DNA of 64,000 nucleotides from Prillingera fragicola (taxonomy: Eukaryota; Basidiomycota; Tremellomycetes; Trichosporonales; Trichosporonaceae), in contig BEDY01000003.1 of assembly GCA_002335605.1 (NCBI GenBank), positions 124,001-188,000 of the forward strand, read 5' to 3'. The translations under genes were made by a program, and so were the position numbers. Shown in pieces: positions 33,274 to 42,942 of the stretch (within the stretch, counting starts at the first letter, position 1; each line of letters opens with the position of its first letter). Under the pieces are notes generated by a model, which saw only the letters and a program-made list of their open reading frames with translations, did not search any database and was not told the DNA's origin.

Positions 33274-34045
33274 ATGGTAAGCCGCGCCCAGCTGCTTGCT
33301 CGCTGCCTCCAAGTGTGCACCGCACTGACACTCGCAGTCCAACACCCTCCGACCCTACCTCAACGCGGTGCGCGCGACGCTCACCGCCGCCCTCACACTC
33401 GAGAACTTTAGCTCCCAGGTGGTGGAGAGGCATAACAAGCCCGAGGTCGAGGCCAAGTGAGCTCGCTGTTACAGAGGTTAGCTAACGAGACAGGACAACG
33501 CCCGAGGTGCTGCTGCAGCCCGTTGTTGTTGCGCGTAACGAGATGGAGAAGGTGCTTATTGAGCCTTCTATCAACTCTATCCGTGTGTCGATTAGCATCA
33601 AGCAGGCAGACGAGATTGAGAAGATCCTCTGTCACAAGTTTACGCGCTTCATGATGATGCGTGCCGAGGGATTCGTGATTCTGCGTCGCAAGCCTCTGCC
33701 TGTGAGTGCTCAACGTTGATGGTGTGGGCTCCACTGACATGCGCCCTCTCTAATTCTCTATGACAACGGATTGCGACACTTGCAGGGCTACGACATTTCG
33801 TTCCTCATCACAAACTTCCACACCGAGACAATGCTCAAGCACAAGCTCGTAGACTTTGTGATCCAGTTCATGGAGGACGTCGACAAGGAGATCTCAGAGA
33901 TGAAACTCTCCCTCAACGCCCGTGCGCGTATCGTCGCCGAGAGCTACCTTTCCACTGTAAGTTCAGGTGCCAGGTCGCCACGCTGCTCGTGTGCGGGGTA
34001 CCCCAGACTCATGGAACATGAGCTGACTACGTCCAGTTCACGTGA
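33274..34045 (+). CDS. ARPC4: Arp2/3 complex subunit 4 (ARPC4)
   Basis: Five exons (33274-33276, 33338-33456, 33494-33701, 33786-33956, 34037-34045) give 169 residues, against 168 in animals. The sequence is near-canonical: [91 protein letters not shown] and [18 protein letters not shown]. It is a core subunit of the seven-part complex that nucleates branched actin at endocytic patches. The first coding exon is the ATG alone, and the last is nine bases (Phe-Thr-stop). Both are supported by good splice sites and by homology. Confidence 0.96.
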
Positions 34046-34910
34046 TTGTAGATGTCAGAAGATTGTATTGTACCAGGGATGCCACGATACCCGGGAACGG
34101 AGCGCCGCTGTGGACCACGACCGCATGATGCAGGGAGCCACTCGAAACGGAGTCGTTGATGACGGTGGGTCGGCCAGATTGGTGCGAGAATAGGGATCCT
34201 TCTCGAACCTCACCTTGGTTTCGGTTCCGAACTGAGCCCTAATCTTATCGTATCGCTGATCGCTGGAGGATCTACTCATCCGGCTGAGTCGAGTGACGTC
34301 GGGAGACGCTTGCGTGGAGTGGTGCGAGATGGTGGTTGCGTTTGTAGTGGTGACATCTCGGAGGTTCGATGGCTCGCACCTGTGACCTGGTGGTGGCAGG
34401 ATTGCCAGTTTGTCAGTATCGTTCTAGTATTCGACGTGGCGAGTCCTGGCCTGTCCTGGCTCACGGTGTTCTGTCTGTGTGATCTCCCTTCCATCGTTTC
34501 GCTTGTTCACTCGCAGCTTCGCTGCTGACCCAGACCAGATCCGAGGAGATGAGGAAGTGGAGGTCCACAGCCACATGCTGCCTAGACTGGCTTCCCTCGG
34601 CCTCTAGTTTGCCACAGCCTCAGCATCAAATTCAGCCCAAATCTCGCATGTACACTCCCCAGACTCGTCTGCATACGTGCTACTCCACAATGCATGCATC
34701 CCGCTCTCACCATACACGTCTCTGAGGCATAATCCAGAATCGGCGTTTGCAAATTTCCGCCACGTGGCCGCCGTGGCACCTGTACGCTGACGGTGACGAC
34801 GCGTAAGTAGTGAATCCATGGCCAGCAGCTCAACAGTCACAACCCACCTCCACTCTTCTACCAGACCTCGTTCATTCTCGACCCCTTCGCATTCAACTAG
34901 ACAAGACGAT
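34046..34910. other. Intergenic region, ARPC4 to RPN8
   Basis: About 860 bp between two plus-strand genes with no recognised feature. It should include the ARPC4 3' untranslated region and the RPN8 promoter. Confidence 0.4.
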
Positions 34911-37172
34911 ATGCCGGGTCTCACCTCTGCTCAGGTATGTTTGCGTTTTGCCCCGCGAGCTGGAATGCCGCAGCTGACAGAGCAGGTCAACGAGCTCTCC
35001 GCGACCAATGTGTCAGTCCCATCGCCCGGCAGCCTCAGAGCTCGCCCACGGACATGAGCAAATGTGCTGACAGTACCCAGCGTGATTCACCCCCTCGTCC
35101 TGCTCTCGGTTGTTGACCACGCCTCGCGCGTGCCCCTGCCCAACAAGAAGCGTGTGCTCGGTGTTTTGCTGGGTCAGGATGATGGACACACTATCAATGT
35201 TGCCAACTCGTGAGTCTCTGCACGGACATGATGGGAACTGGCGCTGACTGAGTGCTTCTCTGCTTTACCTTGTCTTGCTGTGCTGTCCGTCTGTTTTACC
35301 CTCTCGCTTGCGCTGCGCCGCGTCATTCCGCATCTCGTTCACTCCTGATTGTTCTCTACATCTTCTCGACGACGCCCTTCGACTTCGACTTTGTCTTCCT
35401 TCACTTCACCATTACCCCGACGTGCCATCTTCGTCGCTGTTGCTACCTAACCCGACACACTATCAGCTTTGCCGTGCCCTTTGAGGAGGACGAGCGGGAT
35501 CCCAAAACATTCTTCCTCGACCTCGACTATGTGGAGGAGATGTGGCGCATGTTCCGGAAGGTGAACGGTGAGTCTCGTTCTTGGCTGGGAAGTGGAGGAG
35601 CGTGGCGGGCGCTTGCAAGCCTTAGGAAAGGCACGCTTAGCTGCTGGACGCGGAGATGGTGCTCGCGGGCATGAGGGAGTTGCTGCTTGAGCACTTCGAG
35701 TGTCTGTACCCCGCCTGAGGACCACAGTCCTAGTGCATCGGACGGGGCTCTGTTAGAGCCGCCTGGATCTTGTGCAGCAGGAGCGTGTGCCTGCTGCGCA
35801 AGTCACGACTCCACTGGGTTCAGATGGGCTTAGTTGGCGGACTGTCTGCGATCAACGCCTTCATCGAAGGCAACTCTTGGTCTGCTGATTGGCGGGTCTG
35901 TGCGTGCCGTCTCTAGGACGCGCGATTGGCTGCCTCAGTTGCCTTGGGTTGTCCCTGCGCCTCGCGGGCTGCAGTGGAGTGTCCGTCGAGTCTCCTTGCA
36001 CCTAGGGGAGACATGATGGCAGCATCGGCACTTCATCCCCCACCCTCCAACCGAACGCACGAGTATGTGGAGATGGCTGTGACTGCGAGGATGCGCGATT
36101 GTCATTCTGCGGTGTCTTCCAATCCGCGCTCCTTCATTTACCCCCCCTCCGCCTCAACTCGTGCGCAGTTGCTGACCCCACAGCCAAGGAGCGCCCAATA
36201 GGCTTTTACCACACCGGTCCTCGACTGCGCTCGTCCGACCTGGAGATCACCGAGCTGTTCAAGCGCTTCTGCCCCCGTCCCGTCATGGTGATTGTCGATG
36301 TCCGCGCACATGGCGGCCGCGGTGACACTGGTATCCCTACGGACGCCTACTTTGCTGTCGAGGAGATTCGTGACGACGGCACTGCCACCCAGAGGACATT
36401 CACCCACGTCCCTACGAGCATTGAGGCCGAGGAGGCCGAGGAGATTGGTGTTGAGCACCTTTTGCGCGACATTTCGAGCTCAAACAATGCCCAGGCGTCT
36501 TCGCTGCTCACGACGCAGTCGCTGTCGAACCGCGTCGCGTCGCAGCTCGAGTCTCTGCGCGGTTTGCACGCGCGCCTGCTCGAGATTAGCGAGTACCTGA
36601 ATGACGTGCGCAAGGGCAAGATGCCTGTCAACCACCAGATTGTGTACCAGGTCCAGGAGATTGTCGGCCTGTTGCCACAGCTTGCTGGTGATGTTGAGCT
36701 CGGCAAGGCGTTCCGCGTCCAGGTCAACGACCAGAACGTCATGGTCTACCTTGGTCTTATTATCCGCACTGTGCTTGCTTTGCACAACCTCAGTAAGTCG
36801 CGTGGCGTGTGGATATCTCTGGCTCGGCAAACTCGGGCAACCAGGCATGCGGATTGGATCTCATCCGAGCCCGTTGTGTGGAGTGACGCCACGCTCCGGC
36901 AGCAATTGAGTGCGATCTCGGTCGTGCCTGCAGAGCTCCAAAGACTACGCCACTGGAACTAGTAAAACCGTGCGAACTCGAACACTGACACTTTCCCAGT
37001 CGACAACCGTATCGCCAATGTGCAGCAGGAGATTGACGACTCAAAGTCGCCCGAGGAGAAGAAGACTGAGGCTGCTGCCGAGGCCGCTGGCGTCAAGGCC
37101 GAGGACGTCAAGCGTGCCAAGCAGGAGAATGCCGAGGGGGACAAGGACAAGGACAAGGCCGACAAGAAGTAG
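34911..37172 (+). CDS. RPN8: 26S proteasome lid subunit RPN8 (PSMD7)
   Basis: Six exons (34911-34934, 34986-35011, 35081-35209, 35467-35567, 36184-36792, 37000-37172) give 353 residues. The MPN domain is clear: [75 protein letters not shown] and [20 protein letters not shown]. The HxH metal motif of active MPN+ proteases is absent (HTG instead), as expected for RPN8, which pairs with RPN11. The helical C-terminal part includes [12 protein letters not shown] and [18 protein letters not shown]. The tail is Lys/Glu/Asp-rich. Introns 3 and 4 are 257 and 616 nt, far longer than the usual 40-60. Confidence 0.95.
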
Positions 37173-37907
37173 AGCCTGCGTGGGTGGGCGTGTACACATT
37201 ATGATGCATACAGTAGAAGTCTGTGGCAGTCTTATCGCGTCAGATGCGCTTATCTGGGGCGGTGCCTTGTTGCATGGAATGGGATGCAGTGATTGGTGGA
37301 CTTTGTCGAGGTGGAGTCGGCGGCAACAGTGGTCATGTGAGCAGTGGCAAAGGCACCCAGCCCAGGTAGCGGGCAGCAGCGCGACAGCCCACGCCGCGCA
37401 GCTTCGTCGTGCATGCAACGCTGCGGCAGACGACGCTCGGGCAGCGGCCCCCGAGCCCCTGCCCATCTGCGTCACAGGCCCAGGAATGATTTCAGATACT
37501 GTCGAGCCAAAAGTTCGAAATCATGGATGCCACGCAGATTAGCACCCTCCGTCATCGATGGCTGCAGGCTGCTGGCAGGTGTCGTGTACCTGCCCCGTGT
37601 GTTCGTGCTTCCCAGCCAGCCAGGCTAGTCCGCCGCCGCCGCGCGCTGGCGCCGTGTATCCTCGGATCCTCGGGTATGGCGTGTGTCCTGACCAAGCGAA
37701 CGGCAGCATGTATAAAAGGCATGAACCCAATTGTTGGATTGCGGCTGCCTCTCCCATCGATCCCCAATTCGTGTTTCGCCACTGAACCCACCTCACCACC
37801 AGCACCTGCTCACCGTACGGACACACCACCAGGACACTCGCCACCGCACCGCTAGTCTCCGGCTCTACCACCCGACTCTACCACCCACCACCCCCAACTC
37901 CGCCGCA
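37173..37907. other. Intergenic region with core promoter
   Basis: About 730 bp between two plus-strand genes. It holds the RPN8 3' end and the promoter of the small gene at 37908. No gene is supported. Confidence 0.4.
37711..37718 (+). promoter_or_regulatory. TATA box upstream of the small gene at 37908
   Basis: TATAAAAG, a consensus TATA element, lies 197 bp before the ATG. A leader of about 165 nt without an obvious early stop to scanning would follow. Confidence 0.5.
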
Positions 37908-38243
37908 ATGCTCCGCACCTTTGTCCGCCTCCGCCCCGCCGCCGCCCAGGCCGGCCGCACGATCAACGTCGCGCCCCCGCCCCCCGCCGCGAACGCAGCC
38001 AAGACGGCCGACCACACCGAGGCCCCGAGCTCAGAGTCGGAGCGCGGCGAGGGACCCCTCTTTGACCCCTCCCAGGCCGCGGCGGCCAAGGAGGCCACAA
38101 AGGCCGAGTCAAAGGAGCGTAAGGGCAAGAACGCAAAGGTCGCCGGCGGAGGGAGCTTTGCTAGTCTTCGGATGCTGCACTTTGTGAGTCTGCGCCGGCG
38201 TGAGGATGGATGGAGCTGACGCCTGCAGGAGGGACGCGACTAG
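37908..38243 (+). CDS. Small protein with a mitochondrial-type N-terminus
   Basis: Two exons (37908-38183, 38229-38243) give 96 residues. The N-terminus MLRTFVRLRPAAAQAGRT is basic, with regularly spaced Arg and hydrophobic residues and no acids, as in mitochondrial targeting peptides. The rest is Ala/Lys/Glu-rich and low in complexity, ending SFASLRMLHFEGRD. The second exon is only 15 nt. A TATA box and a purine-poor leader precede it. No family is recognised. The low-complexity content leaves some doubt that it is translated as modelled. Confidence 0.6.
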
Positions 38244-39416
38244 GCCCCCCGCCCCGAGGCAAAGGAATAGCTCGACGTACCCGGCGTCGTCGAGGATAGT
38301 CAGAAGTCAACCAGCACGAGCGAGACCCCCGATATATTGTAGGAGGCATCCAGCCGCGAGGAGAAGAGACCAGGAAAGAGTACCGAGCCCGCCCGCGCTT
38401 TAAAAGAACATCATCATCATCATGCACAACCCCACCGCAGCACGGCACATTTCCCAACTCTACAGCAACCGACGACTCGGCTGTCGTCTTCATCACGCGG
38501 ACGGGACGGTCGGTACGTGCGGAGAGCGTGTTTGTAGTGTGAATGCATAGGATGTCAGAAGTCGTGTTGCGCAGTGGTGTGTCTGGCCTAGCTGGTTCAG
38601 TTGCTGCATGGATGGAGGGAAAGAAGACCAGGCGCGCCAAGCCTCTCACTCGCAGACGATACTACCAAAGAAAGCATGCTCACTGCCTGCATAGAGTGCA
38701 CGCAGCACACCCTCCGCCGAGTAGCGTCTACGGGTTTACATCTGATAAACTAATGATAACAAGCGACCCCGCGGGGCACACCTGGGGACCCACCCCAAAC
38801 CACATCCACCGTGACTCCACCCGCAATGAGCGTGGGGAGTGGGAGTTGTTCATCTCGCTACTGCGTGCAGAGAGAGGCCTTGGAAATCATTGCAGCGACA
38901 GCAACGACGCAGCATGTGATCTCATTACTCTAAACTGGGCCGTGTCACTTGGCGGTTAGCGCTGGCTGCAATGCCCCGGCGAGCGAGCCGAGCCGGCGGT
39001 ACTTTGGCGTGCCTGCCTGTGGGTGTGGCACCCTGCCACTTTATAACGGGTTGCGTCTTGGCTGGCTTGTTAGGTTGTTCGCTTCGGTGACATGATCGCG
39101 TCCTTGGAGGATGGGTTTCCTCTAAATGAGCTCACAAAGTGCACAAAAAGGAGAACCCCTTGCCCAGATGCGGTGGCACAACGCCCCACTCAGATAGATG
39201 GCTAGATCGCGCGAGACATGTGCCCAGTCGCACCAGTACCGCGGCTAAGTTGCCCTCCGCATTATCCTCGCGAGTTCGTGACGCGATACCCGGTTGCCGT
39301 GCTGCTTTGGGTAGTGCTACAGTCTCCCTCTAGGCGTACAGGCTCATACTCGTGGGTCCCAAGATTCACAGTTGGGTGAACACCATTTGACATCTGTTCT
39401 GCCGTCTCAGTACATT
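38244..39416. other. Intergenic region
   Basis: About 1.2 kb. A 138-codon frame at 38543-38959 shows no domain and no supporting context, so it is not called. The last 70 bp resemble the sequence in front of the paralogue at 40566. Confidence 0.4.
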
Positions 39417-40010
39417 ATGTTTGAACGACTCCAAACGCAACTCAAAACCCTCTTTGGTGCTTGTTCAGAGTCCAGGCCTGTTCTCTACATCTATATGTGC
39501 TTCACAGACAAGACTGAGCGCCCCGAAGGGCCGCCGCTGTGAGTACACAAAGCTGTCAGTGTGCCGTAGCTCATGGCATCAAGTTTTCACTGGGCTCTAG
39601 GTCTCTGCCATGACAGCGAGACTGAGTTTTGGCTCATGAACGCCATCAACTTGCCCCAGTCCCCACACGCATGGGCATACCAGGAGGCTGAGCGCAAGCC
39701 GATAGACGCCATCGCCGCCTTTGGGCGGGTCCGGCTTGGCTCAGTCAAGGATGTCAAGCGCGTCCTTGGCGCAGCTAGGAGGCAGCCCATTGTTCAAAGT
39801 GATCCAGCGTGGACCCGCAAGAGCTGGATTCGTGGCGTGGTCAAGGTTGTTCGGAAGCGGCACCTCGTGCAGGACATTATTCCTCCCTGGGCTGAACTCG
39901 AGCTCAAGGCGACAGCATGGGGTGCGCTTGAGCGTCAGAAGGCTCTCCTCCCTGGCATGGCTTTTCCAACCATGGAGCCCCGAGCCTGGGTCCTCCCAGC
40001 CGTAACATGA
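39417..40010 (+). CDS. DUF6540-like protein, copy A of a tandem pair
   Basis: Two exons (39417-39538, 39584-40010) give 182 residues. The core is RPVLYIYMCFTDKTE, then PPLFHWALGLCHDSETEFWL, FGRVRLGSVKDVKRVL and WIRGVVKVVRKRHLV. A strand leading to an HWAL-type segment and ending in a helical W.R.WI..V block resembles the fungal DUF6540 family, which has no known function. The neighbouring gene at 40566 is a paralogue with the intron at the same place and phase (CCGCCGCT before the donor). The two are very roughly 45% identical over the second exon by eye. No signal peptide or membrane span is seen. Confidence 0.7.
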
Positions 40011-40565
40011 TATGATTATGCACAGTCCATGGTTCTTGGCGCTTGTCGCTCTATGACATTGTCTCCAGAGCTCCAGTCTCACCTGTGCGGCGGCCCCTGA
40101 TCCTTGCGAGCTCGTGGGTCGTGGTTTGCCGTGCAGTGTGGTGGCCATCTGCATGTTGGGTGATGCACCGCGCACCACGGATAGCAGAAACAGTAGTGCG
40201 TGACTGTACACAATCTTGGAGGGACAAAGGCTACCAACAGTTGCGAGGATTGTGCACCAACCACCTTTGCGCCAGAACGGTTGTAGAGCCTGGACCATTC
40301 TTCACAGGTGCACAGGCCAAAGGAAGTGTGTTCATGTGTTACTCAAGTGACAGCTTGACGACGTGCAGAGGCAATCAAAGGTGGGGCGCGCACCAGCACT
40401 TGCCGTCCTAATCCTCATTCACCATTGTTGAGCTCAATACCCCCAACTCCCAACCTTCAAAACTCTACTGCTACAGGCTTCCTCTCTGCCCGTTCGTGAG
40501 TCCCAAGATTTCAATTGGGTGACACCATTGTGAGCTGGACCTCTGTTCTGCCTTCTCAGTCCTCC
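40011..40565. other. Spacer between the tandem paralogues
   Basis: About 550 bp. The last 75 bp (CCCAAGAT, TTGGGTGA, CTGTTCTGCC, TCTCAG) repeat the sequence before copy A, so the duplicated unit includes upstream DNA. The conserved GTGAGT/GTGGGT and CTCAG ends suggest a shared leader intron. Confidence 0.5.
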
Positions 40566-41156
40566 ATGTTTGAGCGTCTCAAAAAGCCCCTCAAAAGGCT
40601 CCTTGGGGCTCGTTGGAAGCCCAAGCCTGTTCTCTACATCTGTCTGTATTTCACAGAGAGGATTGAGCTCCCCGAAGGGCCGCCGCTGTGAGTAAATGTG
40701 TCTTCGATCCCACTCCTATCGTAGCTGACGGCACCAAGTTTTCATTGGGCCCTAGGTCTCCACTATAACGACGACCAGACTCAGTTTCACCTCATGCACG
40801 TTGTTAACATGGCCGACCCTGAGCGCTGGGTATATGAGGAGACGGAGAACAAGAAAATCGCCACTTCAGCTGTTATTGGGTGGGTCAAGCTTGGCTCAGT
40901 GAACGCTCAGGCCATTCCTGCCATTCTTCATGTGGTTCGGCAGCATCCCCTTGTTCAAGGTGACCCGGCTTGGACTTGCAGGATCTGGACTCGTGGCATC
41001 GTGGAGGATCTTCGTGAACAGCACCTTGTCAAGCGCCTTCGGGGGTTGTCGTGGCCCGATCTTGAGGAGAGAGCGGTGAACTGGGGAGCGGAAAAGCGTT
41101 GTCAACCCCCACCATCCACTGGTTTCCCTGTGTCGGTCTACAAACCTGAGTTTTGA
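40566..41156 (+). CDS. DUF6540-like protein, copy B of a tandem pair
   Basis: Two exons (40566-40687, 40739-41156) give 179 residues. It starts MFERLKKPLKRLLGARWKPK and continues PVLYICLYFTE, PPLFHWALGLHYNDDQTQFH, VKLGSVNAQAIPAIL, LVQGDPAWTCRIWTRGIVED and LREQHLVKRLRGLSW. The layout is the same as in copy A, but the copies have diverged in the N-terminal basic helix and in the C-terminus. Both frames remain intact, which argues that both are used. The function is unknown. Confidence 0.7.
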
Positions 41157-41295
41157 GATGGTAGTACTGTACATAAATAGCACGAACAATTATACGCTGC
41201 ATTAAACGCGAACGTGAATAGGGAATAGGTGAATGCGACACGGGCACAGTATTGTACATGACTCTCGGCCGCCTGTGACATTTCAAAACTGCCGT

Positions 41296-42210
41296 CTATG
41301 ACATGCCAAACTGGCCAAAGAACCTCCTCCTCTGCTTCTCCATTTCAAGCTCCTCCGGCAGCGGTGTGATGAACTGATCTACTTGTTTCTTCCAAAATGG
41401 GTTTCTAGGGCTGACAAACCAGTTGCTGGTGTACTCCCAGTAAGCAGGCCACCACCCCGCCGTCTCCCAGTCGACAATGCCCGTCACAGTGTCACCGTCG
41501 GCGAGAATGTTGAAACTGCTCAAATCGCCGTGGGTGAGTGCAACACGGACACTCCCCTGGTCCGTCGAGCGCGAGGTATAGCGCTCATGCGTCTCGATAA
41601 GCTCAAGCAACCCAGGTACGTGCCCAGGCTTGAGGTCCTCGGCCCGTAACCCCTCCCTGAGCGCCAGGTGAAAGTCTGCCACGCTCTCATAGGGCCCCCA
41701 CGCATATCCAGTCGCTTCATGATAGAACAGGCGCGGATCAAATACTGGACCGCCGTTGACGTCGCAGATGGCCTCGGGCCGCTCCGGAGGGGGCCGGATA
41801 GCTCGCAGATCCTCGACCATGCTTTTGAGCTGGGATAGGACGCGCCGCCTGCCGTCCTCGTCCAGGTACTGCCATCCAGTAGCCAGGGCCACGCCAGGCA
41901 GCCTCTCCATCAGGATGTATACCTGGCCCCGGTGCCGAAAGGCAGTGTACACCTTTGGGACGGGCATGGAGGTGTGCTTGGCGACGAAGACCATTGTGTG
42001 GGCCTCAGCCAGTTGCAGGTTGTAGGTGGCCTTGATGCACTTGGTGTCTGAAATGTTGATAATGAACTTGTTGTAGAATGTTGGCTGGTCACCACGCAGC
42101 ATTCGTACCATAGGCGAACGGCACACGCGGTACATGGTGAGCGTGTAGATGCGATTCCACAACGACGCGTTGATAGACGGCGGTGTATTGGCCTCGTGTT
42201 TAGGTGACAT
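41296..42210 (-). CDS. Aminoglycoside-phosphotransferase (APH) fold kinase-like protein
   Basis: An intronless gene of 304 codons. The small lobe has YNLQLAEAHTMVFVAKHTSM, PVPKVYTAFRHRGQVYILME and RLPGVALATGWQYL. The catalytic loop is ALTHGDLSSFNILADGD (Brenner motif H-G-D-x4-N), followed by the metal-binding GIVDWETAGWWPAYWEYTSN. These are complete APH family motifs. In fungi such proteins are abundant and mostly uncharacterised; some phosphorylate small molecules. The sequence ends EMEKQRRRFFGQFGMS. No transmembrane part is seen. The activity is likely but the substrate is unknown. Confidence 0.88.
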   Translation of the reverse strand: MSPKHEANTPPSINASLWNRIYTLTMYRVCRSPMVRMLRGDQPTFYNKFIINISDTKCIKATYNLQLAEAHTMVFVAKHTSMPVPKVYTAFRHRGQVYILMERLPGVALATGWQYLDEDGRRRVLSQLKSMVEDLRAIRPPPERPEAICDVNGGPVFDPRLFYHEATGYAWGPYESVADFHLALREGLRAEDLKPGHVPGLLELIETHERYTSRSTDQGSVRVALTHGDLSSFNILADGDTVTGIVDWETAGWWPAYWEYTSNWFVSPRNPFWKKQVDQFITPLPEELEMEKQRRRFFGQFGMS

Positions 42211-42942
42211 GGCGGAAATGAAAGTGCGCAGTTGTCAAAGCGAGAAGGAGTAAGTGAATGATATAGTTATCAAATAGAAGACATCTTGGGCGTTTGGGGA
42301 ATAGTTTACCAGCTGCAGTAAGAGTGTTGGTGAAATGAGACACACGAGGGTGGCAAACAGAGACCAGCGAGCAGCGCACATCGTGCACCACATTAGCGGA
42401 ATTAAATTTCATTACATTTCAATCCTAATACAGTTCTGCAATGCTAATGACATGACTCTTGTCCAGACAATGCGCTCCTCCTCCTATGTATGCCAAACAG
42501 CAAGTGATTCAGCGATCCAGTGATCCAGTGAGCCCGTGCTGCTCAGCTCTATTGAACGAGGCTCACTGGATTACTGGAATCCTTTAATTGTACGACGCTT
42601 GCCTCCTGCCCCTAAGCTCCCTCGGTCACTCGCAAACTCAGGTCGCCTCGGCTGTTAATACGTACATCTTGCAAATTGACGGCTGTCGGCTGCCAGCGGA
42701 TCAGCAGACATCAGCCCGTCTCTCCTTAGCTCGTCGTCCTTTCCGCACTCCCACGACCCACCCCTTTGCGCCGTCTGTGATGCCCACAATGGACGGGTGC
42801 TTATCCTCTCGAATGACCGAACGAGCGCCCGAGGGACGACCACTCGATTGGATTCACCAGTAAAAAAATACACAAAATACATACAAGCAAGCCAACAGCC
42901 GCACCACGTCCCCACGCCCACTACAAGTATGGAAGCAACCCA
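42211..42942. other. Intergenic region, CMR1 to APH gene
   Basis: About 730 bp between two minus-strand genes. It holds a strong inverted repeat, listed separately, and otherwise no supported feature. Confidence 0.4.
42523..42571. repeat. 12-bp perfect inverted repeat with a 25-nt loop
   Basis: ATCCAGTGAGCC (42523-42534) and GGCTCACTGGAT (42560-42571) pair perfectly. The left arm overlaps a short tandem repeat GATCCAGT-GATCCAGT beginning at 42514. It lies 313 bp upstream of the APH start codon and 371 bp downstream of the CMR1 stop codon. It could be a small cruciform, a binding site or the edge of a mobile-element remnant. Confidence 0.8.

Noticed and set aside
38543..38959. 138-codon open frame after the small gene
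   Set aside because: No known domain, no splice support, and a composition unlike neighbouring proteins.
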